64,000 nucleotides of DNA from Egicoccus sp. AB-alg2 (GTDB lineage Bacteria > Actinomycetota > Nitriliruptoria > Nitriliruptorales > Nitriliruptoraceae), in contig NZ_JBGUAX010000001.1 of NCBI RefSeq assembly GCF_041821065.1, positions 372,001 through 436,000 on the forward strand, read 5' to 3'. Under the pieces are notes generated by a model. The model was not told where the DNA came from. It worked only from the letters and a program-made list of their open reading frames with translations, and searched no databases. This document shows positions 15,894 through 23,827 of this stretch, in pieces. A program made the translations under genes and the position numbers. The first letter of the stretch is position 1; every line of letters begins with the position of its first letter.

Positions 15894-16727
15894 GTGACCA
15901 CCGGCGCTGGAGCAGCCCGCCCCACGGTCGCGGTCCCGCTGCTCCGTGCCGCGCACGTCGGACCGTCGGTCGCGGTCACGACCATCGTGGCGCTGTTGGC
16001 CCTCGCCCTCGGCCTGCCCGGCCGCCAGGCCGCCCTCGTGGTCTTGGCCGTGTTCACCGGCCAGCTGACCGTCGGCTGGGGCAACGACCTCGTCGACGTC
16101 GACCGGGACCGCGCGGCCGGCCGAGCGGACAAACCGCTGGCGAACGGTGAGCTGACGCCCTCCTTCGTGCGACGCTGCCTGGTCGTCGCGGCTGCCGCCT
16201 GTGTGGTGCTGTCCCTGCTCGCGGGTTGGCGCAGCGGGGCGACCCACCTGGTGGTCCTCGTCGCCTTCGCGCACCCGTACAACCTCTACTTCAAGGCGAC
16301 GGCCTGGTCGTGGCTCCCGTACGCCGTGGCGTTCGGCTCGCTCCCCGCCATCGCCAGCCTGGCGAATCGCCCGCCCCACTGGCCACCGACGTGGATGGTC
16401 GTCGCGGCCGCCATGCTCGGCGTCGCCGCCCACTTCCTCAATGCGCTGCCGGACTTCGACGACGACGCCGCCACGGGCGTGCGCGGGCTCCCACACCGAT
16501 GGGGTGCCGCCCGGAGTCGCAACGTCGCCACGGCGTTGCTGGTGCTCGCCTCGGTGGTCGCGGTCCTCGGCCCCGCCGGCGCGCCGCCGACCTGGGTATG
16601 GGCGGTCCTTGCCCTCGTGGTCGCGCTCGCTGCCGTCGCGCGGTTCGGCAACGGCAAGGCGCCGTTCTACGCCGCGGTCACGATCGCGCTGGTCGACGTC
16701 GCGCTGCTCGCGATGGTGGCCGCATGA
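15894..16727 (+). CDS. UbiA-family prenyltransferase
   Basis: Integral membrane enzyme that transfers a polyprenyl chain to an acceptor ring or glyceryl phosphate. The 277-residue protein has about eight hydrophobic segments and both magnesium-diphosphate motifs: NDxxDxxxD in GWGNDLVDVDRDRA and DxxxD in LPDFDDDAATG. Start GTG 15894 has GAGG nine bases upstream; the frame is open much further upstream across the ftsZ antisense and that part is discarded. The stop overlaps the next gene as ATGA. First gene of a five-gene island with a geranylgeranyl-reductase-like flavoprotein and a type III polyketide synthase, so the acceptor may be a polyketide-derived ring; it is not close enough to MenA or protohaem farnesyltransferase to name. 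Confidence 0.9.
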   Translation: MTTGAGAARPTVAVPLLRAAHVGPSVAVTTIVALLALALGLPGRQAALVVLAVFTGQLTVGWGNDLVDVDRDRAAGRADKPLANGELTPSFVRRCLVVAAAACVVLSLLAGWRSGATHLVVLVAFAHPYNLYFKATAWSWLPYAVAFGSLPAIASLANRPPHWPPTWMVVAAAMLGVAAHFLNALPDFDDDAATGVRGLPHRWGAARSRNVATALLVLASVVAVLGPAGAPPTWVWAVLALVVALAAVARFGNGKAPFYAAVTIALVDVALLAMVAA

Positions 16728-17875
16728 CGGCCTGGGACCTGGCGGTGGTGGGCAGCGGACCAGCCGGATCCGCCACCGCGATCGGCGCGCTGCGCGTGGA
16801 CCCCTCGCTCCGGGTGGCGCTGCTCGACCGCGCCGAGTTCCCGCGCGACAAGCCGTGCGGCGACGGCATCGCCCCGCAGGTCATCGACCTCCTCGAGGAC
16901 GCCGGCGTCACGGGGATCGTCGACGGTCATGTGCCGGTGCCTCGACTGCGGCTGGACCGGGGCTCGGCCGGCGTCGACCGGAAGATGGTGCGACCGACCT
17001 GGGTGATCCCGCGAACGGTCTTCGACCAGCGCCTGGTCGAGGCGGCGCAAGCAGCCGGCGCGACGCTGCGCCGGCACCGGGTCCGCGAGCTCTCCCAGAG
17101 CTGTTCGGTGCTGCTGGACGGCGCGGTGGAGGCGCGGACCGTCGTCGGGGCGGACGGTGCGAACTCGACCGTCCGACGGGCCATCGGGATGACGCCGGGG
17201 CCGATGGCGGTCGCGATCCGCGGCTACTCCCCCACCCCTTCGATCCGTCCCAACGCGCAGGTCGTGGTCTTCGACACGGCACGGCAGCCGGCGTACGCCT
17301 GGTCCTTCGATCGCGGCGACGGCCTGGCAAACGTCGGGTACGGCGAGCTGCTCGGCCACCGGCACGACCGGCCCGCCAAGGCCCAGTTGCTCGAGCGGCT
17401 CGACACCCTGCTGCCAGGTGCGACCGACGGCGGTACCGGCTGGAGGGGCCACCAGCTGCCCCTGTCGACGGGACGCTGGCGTCCACCCACCGGGCCGATA
17501 CTGCTGGCTGGCGACGCCGCCGGGCTGGTGAACCCGATGACCGGCGAGGGCATCTACTACGCCGTCGCCACCGGACTCGCCGCGGGTCGAGCCGCTGCCG
17601 AGGCACTGAACGCGGGCGAACCCTCGAGCGCCGGAGCACGCTACGCCAGGGCCGCCGAGCGGCTGCTCGACGTCCACCTCCGCCACGTCGCGGCGGCCGC
17701 GTGGCTCTGCCGGCACGGCAGCGTGATCGACGCGGGACTGCGCGCATCCGCCGCCGACCAACGGGTCTTCGACGACCTGGTCGAACTCGGGCTGGCGCGA
17801 GGCCGCATCACCCCCACCATCGTCCGTGGCCTCGTCCGTGAGCTGGCAGGCGCCACCCGGGGCCGGCGCCCCTGA
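16724..17875 (+). CDS. Geranylgeranyl-reductase-family FAD oxidoreductase
   Basis: Flavoprotein of the GGR/UbiH-like superfamily; GGR members reduce double bonds of prenyl chains. The 383-residue protein begins with a Rossmann FAD motif (VVGSGPAGSATAIG), has the family segment PRDKPCGDGIAP near residue 40, VVGADGANSTVRRAIG near residue 140 and the second FAD motif LLAGDAAGLVNPMTGEGIYYA near residue 258. ATG 16724 overlaps the UbiA stop by four bases. Coupling to a prenyltransferase suggests it saturates the prenyl chain that enzyme installs. An alternative is ring hydroxylation, which related flavoproteins perform. The next gene follows after 30 bp. Confidence 0.88.
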   Translation: MTAWDLAVVGSGPAGSATAIGALRVDPSLRVALLDRAEFPRDKPCGDGIAPQVIDLLEDAGVTGIVDGHVPVPRLRLDRGSAGVDRKMVRPTWVIPRTVFDQRLVEAAQAAGATLRRHRVRELSQSCSVLLDGAVEARTVVGADGANSTVRRAIGMTPGPMAVAIRGYSPTPSIRPNAQVVVFDTARQPAYAWSFDRGDGLANVGYGELLGHRHDRPAKAQLLERLDTLLPGATDGGTGWRGHQLPLSTGRWRPPTGPILLAGDAAGLVNPMTGEGIYYAVATGLAAGRAAAEALNAGEPSSAGARYARAAERLLDVHLRHVAAAAWLCRHGSVIDAGLRASAADQRVFDDLVELGLARGRITPTIVRGLVRELAGATRGRRP

Positions 17876-17905
17876 CCGCCGGAACGACATCGAGGAGACA
17901 CCCGC

Positions 17906-18994
17906 ATGCGAATCGTGAGCGTCCAGGGGGTCCTCCCCGAGTACCGGTATCCCCAGGCGGAGATCACCCATGCCTTCACGCACGCGCTGCTGCGCAGCAC
18001 CGTGGACGAGCGGATCGTGCAGCGTCTGCACGCGAACGCCCGGGTCCGGACGCGGCATCTGGCGCTGCCGCTGGAGCGCTACGCCGAGTTGGTCGACTTC
18101 ACCGAGTCCAACAACGTCTTCATCGACGCCGGCGTCGAGCTGGGCGCCCGGGCCGTCACCGACGCGCTGAAGGCCGTCGGGCTCACCCCGCAGGACGTGG
18201 ATCTCATCGTCTCCGCGACGGTCACCGGCCTCGCCGTCCCGTCTCTCGATGCACGCGTCGCCGCTCTGATCGGGATGCGCCCTGACGTCGTCCGCCTCCC
18301 CCTGGTCGGGCTGGGCTGCGTCGCCGGCGCCGCCGGCGTGGCGCGGCTGCACGACTACCTGCGCGGACATCCCGGCCACGTGGCGGTGCTCATGGCGGTC
18401 GAGCTGTGCTCGCTGACCCTCCAGCGCGACGACGCCTCGATGCCGAACCTGGTCGCCAGCGGGTTGTTCGGCGACGGCGCGGCGGCGGTCGTCGCGGTCG
18501 GCGCCGACCGAGCCCGCGAGTTCGCCGACACGCCCGCCGTGCCCCAGCCGGACGTGCTGGCCGCACGAAGCCGGCTCTACCCCGATTCCGAACGCACGAT
18601 GGGCTGGGACGTCGGCACGACCGGGCTGAAGATCGTCCTGGACAGCAGCGTGCCGGTGATCGTGAAGCGGTACGTCGGGGACGACGTCCGGGCGTTCCTC
18701 GCCGACTGCGGCCTGAGGACGGACGACATCGAGTGGTATGTCGCGCATCCCGGCGGCCCGAAGGTGCTCGAGGCCTTGCAGGAGACGCTCGGGCTCGACC
18801 GCGAGGCGCTCCAGGTGACCTGGGACTCCCTGGCCCGGATCGGCAACCTGTCCTCGGCGTCCGTGCTGCACGTGCTGGCCGACACCCTCCGTGAGCGGCC
18901 GCCGAGGCCGGGTTCCTACGGCCTGATGCTCGCCATGGGCCCCGGCTTCTGTTCCGAACTCGTGCTGCTCCGGGCGCCGGAGGCGGCCGCATGA
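17906..18994 (+). CDS. Type III polyketide synthase (chalcone-synthase-like)
   Basis: Homodimeric ketosynthase that extends an acyl-CoA starter with malonyl-CoA and cyclises it to pyrones or resorcinols. The 362-residue protein has the full catalytic triad: Cys138 in VGLGCVAGAAG, His281 in WYVAHPGGPKVLEAL and Asn314 in GNLSSASVL. The C-terminal family motif is present as MLAMGPGFCSELVLL. ATG 17906 follows GAGGAG at ten bases. The order with the next two genes (methyltransferase, flavoprotein) matches srsA-srsB-srsC of Streptomyces griseus, where SrsA makes alkylresorcinols from long-chain acyl starters. The starter here is unknown; the bacterial phenolic-lipid type is the best guess. Confidence 0.93.
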   Translation: MRIVSVQGVLPEYRYPQAEITHAFTHALLRSTVDERIVQRLHANARVRTRHLALPLERYAELVDFTESNNVFIDAGVELGARAVTDALKAVGLTPQDVDLIVSATVTGLAVPSLDARVAALIGMRPDVVRLPLVGLGCVAGAAGVARLHDYLRGHPGHVAVLMAVELCSLTLQRDDASMPNLVASGLFGDGAAAVVAVGADRAREFADTPAVPQPDVLAARSRLYPDSERTMGWDVGTTGLKIVLDSSVPVIVKRYVGDDVRAFLADCGLRTDDIEWYVAHPGGPKVLEALQETLGLDREALQVTWDSLARIGNLSSASVLHVLADTLRERPPRPGSYGLMLAMGPGFCSELVLLRAPEAAA

Positions 18995-19542
18995 CCTGGT
19001 TCACCCTGCTGATCGTCGCCGTCGGTCTGGAGCGACTCGCCGAGTTGGTGGTGTCCAAGCGCAACGCGGCGTGGAGCTTCGCGCGGGGCGGTGTCGAATC
19101 GGGACAGCGGCACTACCTCGTGATGGTGGTGCTGCACACCGGCCTGCTGGTCGGCGCACTGGTCGAGGTGTGGCTCCGGCAGCCACCCTTCCTCCCGGTC
19201 CTCGGCTGGACGATGCTCGCGCTGGTGCTGGCCGCCCAGGCGCTTCGGTGGTGGTGCATCACCACGCTCGGCCACCAGTGGAACACCCGGGTGATCGTCG
19301 TACCCGGGCTGCGACGGGTCACCAGGGGCCCGTACCGGTTCATGGACCACCCCAACTACGTCGCCGTCGTCGTCGAGGGCTTCGCACTCCCGCTCGTCCA
19401 CTCCGCCTGGGTCACGGCGCTCTTGTTCACGCTCTGCAACGCCGTGCTGCTGGCGGTCCGCATCCGGGTCGAGAACCGGGCCTTGACCTCGATGAGCACG
19501 GCGGCACCCGCCGGACCGCCGTCCGCGGACGTGACGCGATGA
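18991..19542 (+). CDS. ICMT-type membrane methyltransferase (SrsB-like)
   Basis: A 183-residue integral membrane protein with about five hydrophobic segments and the isoprenylcysteine-carboxyl-methyltransferase signature GPYRFMDHPNYVAVVVEGFALPL, preceded by LGHQWNTRVIV; these are the SAM-binding elements of the family. In Streptomyces, the homologous SrsB O-methylates alkylresorcinols. The start overlaps the polyketide synthase stop by four bases and its own stop overlaps the next gene, so the three are tightly coupled. There is no prenylated protein substrate in bacteria of this kind, so a lipid phenol is the likely acceptor. Confidence 0.88.
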   Translation: MTWFTLLIVAVGLERLAELVVSKRNAAWSFARGGVESGQRHYLVMVVLHTGLLVGALVEVWLRQPPFLPVLGWTMLALVLAAQALRWWCITTLGHQWNTRVIVVPGLRRVTRGPYRFMDHPNYVAVVVEGFALPLVHSAWVTALLFTLCNAVLLAVRIRVENRALTSMSTAAPAGPPSADVTR

Positions 19543-20564
19543 AGGACCTGCTCGTGGTCGGCGGCGGCCCCGCGGGGCTGGCCAGTGCGCTCTACGCCGC
19601 CCGTGCCGGCCTGGACGTGACCGTGTGGGACAAGCGCGCCGGCATCATCGACAAGGCCTGTGGGGAGGGGCTGATGCCCGGCGCGGTCACCGCGCTCGGA
19701 GACGTGGGGGTCGCGCCGGCCGGCGAGGACCTCGTCGGGATCCGCTACCTCGCGGGCCACCGCACGGTCGAGGCAGCATTCCGCAGCGGGCTCGGTCGCG
19801 GTGTCCGTCGCACGACCCTGCACGCCGCGATGCGGTCCGCGACCCAGGCCGCCGGGATCCCGCTCGAGCAGCGGTGTGCCAGGGAGGTCCTGCCGAGCCC
19901 TGACGGTGTCGTGGTGGACGGGCAGCGCTTCCGCTACGTCGTCGCCGCCGACGGGCTCCACTCGCCGGTCCGGCGCCGGCTCGGACTCGACGGGCGACCC
20001 TCGCCTCGCCGGCGCTACGGCGTACGACGTCACTACCGGCTCGCGCCCTGGACGTCGTACGTGGAAGTGCACTGGGCCGAGTCGGTCGAGGCCTACGTCA
20101 CGCCCGTGGCCGCCGACGTCGTCGGGGTCGCCCTGCTCACGTCCGTTCGCGGCTCGTTCGACGACCATCTGACCCGGTTCCCGTCCCTGCGCGGGCGGCT
20201 GCGTGACGCCGCGCCCCTCGGCGACGTCCGGGGAGCCGGGCCGCTGCGACAACGGTCCCGGTCCCGGGTGGCCGGGCGGGTGCTGCTCGTCGGGGACGCC
20301 GGCGGCTACGTCGACGCCCTCACCGGTGAGGGTGTGGCGATGGCCGTGACGCAGGCCCGTGCGGCCGTTGCCGCGATCCTCGATCACGACCCGATGCGCT
20401 ACGAACACGACTGGCACACCATCACGCGGCGGTACCGCTGGCTGACGTCCTGCCTGCTGGGCGCCACCCGGTGGAATCCCGTTCGACGGCGGTTGGTCCC
20501 GACGGCCGAGCGGCTGCCGGTGGCGTTCTCGGCGGCGGTCAACGCCCTGGCGAGACCGGCGTGA
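19539..20564 (+). CDS. FAD-dependent monooxygenase/oxidoreductase (SrsC-like position)
   Basis: A 341-residue flavoprotein with the N-terminal FAD motif LLVVGGGPAGLASALYAARAG, the KACGEGLMPGAV segment, the central VVAADGLHSPVRRRLG motif and the second FAD motif LLVGDAGGYVDALTGEGVAMA. This is the aromatic hydroxylase / geranylgeranyl reductase superfamily. By position after a type III synthase and an ICMT-type methyltransferase it corresponds to SrsC, which hydroxylates methylated alkylresorcinols so that they oxidise to quinones. Reduction of a lipid chain is the alternative. Last gene of the island; it converges on ftsQ. Confidence 0.86.
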   Translation: MKDLLVVGGGPAGLASALYAARAGLDVTVWDKRAGIIDKACGEGLMPGAVTALGDVGVAPAGEDLVGIRYLAGHRTVEAAFRSGLGRGVRRTTLHAAMRSATQAAGIPLEQRCAREVLPSPDGVVVDGQRFRYVVAADGLHSPVRRRLGLDGRPSPRRRYGVRRHYRLAPWTSYVEVHWAESVEAYVTPVAADVVGVALLTSVRGSFDDHLTRFPSLRGRLRDAAPLGDVRGAGPLRQRSRSRVAGRVLLVGDAGGYVDALTGEGVAMAVTQARAAVAAILDHDPMRYEHDWHTITRRYRWLTSCLLGATRWNPVRRRLVPTAERLPVAFSAAVNALARPA

Positions 20565-20674
20565 CCGCGGAGCCGATCAGCGGCGACGGTGCGATCGGCC
20601 CACGGCCCGGCTCGCCGCGACGCCAGCAGACCGAGGTCGAGGCGGGCGTGGCCCGATCATCACCCGACGTCTCG

Positions 20675-20699
20675 CCCCGCCGATGACCTCAGGGCGGGG
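20675..20699. terminator. GC-rich hairpin between the island and ftsQ
   Basis: CCCCGCC and GGCGGGG (7 bp, 11-base loop) form a stem at the point where the island (plus) and the ftsQ end (minus) converge, overlapping the ftsQ stop. No T-tract follows on either side. Another arm pair, GCCGATC/GATCGGC, lies at about 20571-20598. A bidirectional transcription end is plausible. Confidence 0.4.
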
Positions 20700-21438
20700 T
20701 GACCACCGGTGAGGAGGGCGCGCGGACGTCGATGGCCTCCACCTCGGTGTCGCCGAGGTCCTCGAGCACGGCGCCCAGGGAGCGGACCTTCTCGTCGACG
20801 CGCTCGGCGCGCCCGAAGCGCACCGTCACCCCGGACGCCAGGCGCAGGTCGAGCTCATCGGGCCCGGACGCGTCGTAGCGCACCACCTCGGCGCGCAGCG
20901 GGCCGGACAGCTCACGCCACGCGCGGTGGGCGTTGGCCAGGGCCGGCTGGGCGGTGACGTCCTCCCCCGGCGCCGGCGGAGCCTCGTCGACGCGGATCTG
21001 CGGCAGGCCGCGGAGGTTGCCCTCGGCCACGACCACGCCGTCGCGGTCGACCAGGACACGCTCGTCGCCGTGGCGCACGTTGAGGGCGGGCACGCGCTCG
21101 GCGACCCGGATCTCGACCGTCAACGGGTCCACGCGTCGCGCGCTCGCGTCGCGTACCAGCGGCAGCCGCTCGACCCGGTCCTCGGCCGCTCCCAGCCCGA
21201 GCCGCAGCGTCGAGGTGCCCAGCGGCAGGTCGGCGGCCGCGACCACCTCCTCGACGCTCAGCCGCTGCGTGCCGACCACCTGGACCTCCTCGAGGCCGAC
21301 GAGGTCGCTGCGCTCGACCACCACCAGGGCGACGACGATGGCCAGCAACACCGCGAGGACGATCGTGCGCCGGAGGCGGTGGCGTCGACGCTGGTCGCGG
21401 ACCTGCCGCCGCCGTTCGGCGATCCGCTCGTCGATCAC
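20689..21438 (-). CDS. ftsQ: Cell division protein FtsQ
   Basis: Bitopic division protein that bridges early and late divisome proteins. The 249-residue protein has a basic cytoplasmic N-terminus, one membrane segment (about residues 22-42), then a POTRA-like domain beginning LVGLEEVQVVGTQRLSVEEVV and the FtsQ beta domain. GTG 21438 overlaps the murB stop as GTGA; longer upstream frames are shadows of murB. FtsQ is the last gene of the leftward mraZ-ftsQ run; in most actinobacteria ftsZ would follow directly, but here the prenyl/polyketide island intervenes on the other strand. Confidence 0.92.
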   Translation of the reverse strand: MIDERIAERRRQVRDQRRRHRLRRTIVLAVLLAIVVALVVVERSDLVGLEEVQVVGTQRLSVEEVVAAADLPLGTSTLRLGLGAAEDRVERLPLVRDASARRVDPLTVEIRVAERVPALNVRHGDERVLVDRDGVVVAEGNLRGLPQIRVDEAPPAPGEDVTAQPALANAHRAWRELSGPLRAEVVRYDASGPDELDLRLASGVTVRFGRAERVDEKVRSLGAVLEDLGDTEVEAIDVRAPSSPVVTPP

Positions 21439-22406
21439 GGTTCCAGTCCCCCGTCGTCGAAGTCCCCGAGCATCGCCACCTCGGGCCGTAGCCGGACGCC
21501 GAACTGCTGCTCGACCCGCCGGCGTACCTCGCGGATCAGGCCGCGGACGTCCGCCGCGCCGGCCCCCGGCGTGGTGACGATGAAGTTGGCGTGGCGGTCG
21601 CTGATGCGTGCCCCGCCGATCACGAGCTGTTTGCCCCCCACCGCCTCGACCAGCCGGCCCGCGCTGTCGCCGGGCGGGTTGGTGAACACCGAGCCGCAGT
21701 TGGGCTCGTTCAACGGCTGGTGCTCGCGGCGCCAGGCGCGGATCTCGCGGATCTCGGCCTTCAGCTCCTCGGTCGAGCCCGACTCCAGCGCCAGCGTCGC
21801 GTCGACCACCACGGCGTCGTCGGGCAGTGCGGAGTGCCGGTAGGTGAGCCCGAGAGCCGCCACCGGCCACGTCTCGCGGGTGCCGCTGGACAGGCGCACG
21901 ACGTCGACCTCGACGAGGTGGTCGGCCATCTCGCCGCCGTGCGCGCCGGCGTTCATCCGCACCGCGCCGCCCAGGGTGCCGGGCACGGCGCAGGCCCACG
22001 CGAAGCCGCCGAAGCCGGCCTCGGCGACCCGCACGGCCAGGGCGGGCAGCGGCTCGGCCGCGCCCGCGCGCACGCGACCGTCGCCGGTCTCCAGGCCACG
22101 GAACCCGCGCCCGAGCTGCACGGCGACGCCCGGCCAGCCGGCGTCGGCGATCAGCAGGTTGGAGCCGCGACCGACGACCGCCCACGGCACGCCGTGGGCC
22201 CGGCAGGCGGCGCCGACGGCAGCGAGGTCGGCGTCGCGTTCGGCGACGACGAGCGCGCGGGCGGGTCCGCCGACGCGCAGGGTCGTCAGCTCGGCCAGCG
22301 AGGCCCGCGCGCGAACCTCGCCGACGACCTCGCCGCGCAGCTCGGCGACCAGCGGGTCGGTGCTCGGCGCGGCCTCGAGACCGGTCCGGGAGGGTGACGC
22401 CGCCAT
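21435..22406 (-). CDS. murB: UDP-N-acetylenolpyruvoylglucosamine reductase
   Basis: Reduces UDP-GlcNAc-enolpyruvate to UDP-MurNAc with NADPH and FAD. The 323-residue protein shows the FAD-binding stretch TTLRVGGPA, VVGRGSNLLIAD, and the MurB motifs GIPG-like CAVPGTLGGAVRMNAGAHGGEM, YRHSALP and GSVFTNPPGDSAGRLVEA, where the Ser of GSVF corresponds to the catalytic proton donor. The start ATG 22406 shares one base with the murC stop (TGATG). The pairing of murB directly behind murC is normal for Gram-positive dcw clusters. Confidence 0.95.
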   Translation of the reverse strand: MAASPSRTGLEAAPSTDPLVAELRGEVVGEVRARASLAELTTLRVGGPARALVVAERDADLAAVGAACRAHGVPWAVVGRGSNLLIADAGWPGVAVQLGRGFRGLETGDGRVRAGAAEPLPALAVRVAEAGFGGFAWACAVPGTLGGAVRMNAGAHGGEMADHLVEVDVVRLSSGTRETWPVAALGLTYRHSALPDDAVVVDATLALESGSTEELKAEIREIRAWRREHQPLNEPNCGSVFTNPPGDSAGRLVEAVGGKQLVIGGARISDRHANFIVTTPGAGAADVRGLIREVRRRVEQQFGVRLRPEVAMLGDFDDGGLEP

Positions 22407-23770
22407 CAGTTGCTGCCGAGCCGGGCGAGCAGGGCCGGACCGACCTGGGTCACGTCGCCGGCGCCGGTGGTCAGCACGAGGTCCCCGGGGCGGACCTGCT
22501 CGACGAGTGCGTCGACGACGTCGACGAGGTGCGGCTGGTACAGGACCTTCGCGCCAGCCGCCTCGGCCGCGTCGGCCACCAGCCGCCCGGTAACCCCCGG
22601 CACGGGCGACTCGCTGGAGGCGTACACGTCGGTCACGACGACGAGGTCGGCGGCCGCCGCCGCGCGTCCGAGTTCCGCGCCCAGCACCTGCGTGCGCGAG
22701 TAGCGATGTGGCTGCACGACGACCACGACCCGGTCCGCGGCGGTCGAGCGGGCGGCGGCGAGCGTCGCCCGCAGCTCGGTCGGGTGGTGGGCGTAGTCGT
22801 CGACCACCTCGACGTCGTTGACGGTGCCCAGGCGCTGGAAGCGGCGGGCCGCGCCGGTGAAGCGGGTGAGGCCGTCGGCGGCGGCCTGCAGGTCCACGCC
22901 GACCCAGTCGCACACGGCCAGCGCGGCCGCCGCGTTCAGGGCGTTGTGGCGGCCCGGCACGTTGAGGCGCATCGTGCAGACCGGCTCGCCGTCCCGGCGT
23001 ACCTGGTGGACGCCGTCGTCGCCGAGCAGCAGCCGCAGACCGGCGCGCGGGTCGGTCCCGTAGGTGACCACCGGGCCGGCGATCTGGTCGGCGAGCGCCA
23101 GGCTGCCGGGGTCGTCGGCACACAGGATCGCCGGTGCGTCCTCGGATCGGCGCGCGAGGAAGTCCCGGAACGCCGCGACGACGTCCGCCTCGTCACGGAA
23201 CTCGTCGGGGTGGTCGTGTTCGAGGTTCGTCACGACCGCGAGGTCCGGGCGGAAGTAAAGGAAGGACCGGTCCGACTCGTCCGCCTCGGCGACGAACAGG
23301 CCGTCGCTGCCGCCGTGGGCGTTGGTGCCGCTCTCGTTGAGCGAGCCGCCGATCGCGAAGCTCGGGTCCTTGCCGGCGGCCTGCAGGGCGACCACGGCCA
23401 TCGAGGTGGTGGTGGTCTTGCCGTGGGTCCCGGCGATCAGCACGGCACGCTCGTCGGCCATCAGCGCGGCGAGCATCTCTGCACGGCGCAGCACGTGCAG
23501 GCCGCGCGCGCGGGCCGCCTCGACCTCGGGGTTGTCGCGCGGGACCGCGGACGAGATGACGATCACCTCGGCGTCCACGAGGTTGTCCGCACGGTGCCCG
23601 ACCTCCACGCGCGCACCGAGCATGCGCAGTTCGCCCACGGCCCGGCCCTCCTGCAGGTCCGAACCGGACACGGTGTGGCCGCGCTGCAGCAGGATGCGGG
23701 CGATGCCCGACATGCCGGCACCGCCGATGCCCACGAGATGTACCCGTCGCGGCGTGTCCAGCAGCGTCAT
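22406..23770 (-). CDS. murC: UDP-N-acetylmuramate-L-alanine ligase
   Basis: Adds L-Ala to UDP-MurNAc with ATP. The 454-residue Mur ligase starts with the UDP-binding VHLVGIGGAGMSGIARIL motif, has the ATP loop LIAGTHGKTTTTSM near residue 112, EADESDRSFL, the hinge NLEHDHPDEF and the C-terminal DDYAHHPTE and PHRYSRTQ motifs typical of MurC. All family features are intact. Upstream is a 57-bp gap to murG, one of the few real gaps in the cluster; downstream murB shares one base with its stop. Confidence 0.96.
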   Translation of the reverse strand: MTLLDTPRRVHLVGIGGAGMSGIARILLQRGHTVSGSDLQEGRAVGELRMLGARVEVGHRADNLVDAEVIVISSAVPRDNPEVEAARARGLHVLRRAEMLAALMADERAVLIAGTHGKTTTTSMAVVALQAAGKDPSFAIGGSLNESGTNAHGGSDGLFVAEADESDRSFLYFRPDLAVVTNLEHDHPDEFRDEADVVAAFRDFLARRSEDAPAILCADDPGSLALADQIAGPVVTYGTDPRAGLRLLLGDDGVHQVRRDGEPVCTMRLNVPGRHNALNAAAALAVCDWVGVDLQAAADGLTRFTGAARRFQRLGTVNDVEVVDDYAHHPTELRATLAAARSTAADRVVVVVQPHRYSRTQVLGAELGRAAAAADLVVVTDVYASSESPVPGVTGRLVADAAEAAGAKVLYQPHLVDVVDALVEQVRPGDLVLTTGAGDVTQVGPALLARLGSN

Positions 23771-23827
23771 CGCGGAAGACTCCTTGGCTCGTCGTGCGGG
23801 TTGCGGGAGGGGCGCCGGTCGGTCCTG

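Noticed and set aside
15571-15897. 108-residue frame in the ftsZ/UbiA intergenic region
   Set aside because: Pro/Arg/Ser-rich without pattern, no ribosome site, and it ends by overlapping the better supported UbiA start.
15387-20700. The five-gene island as a prophage or transposon
   Set aside because: No integrase, transposase, direct or terminal inverted repeats, or tRNA at either edge; base composition is like its surroundings.
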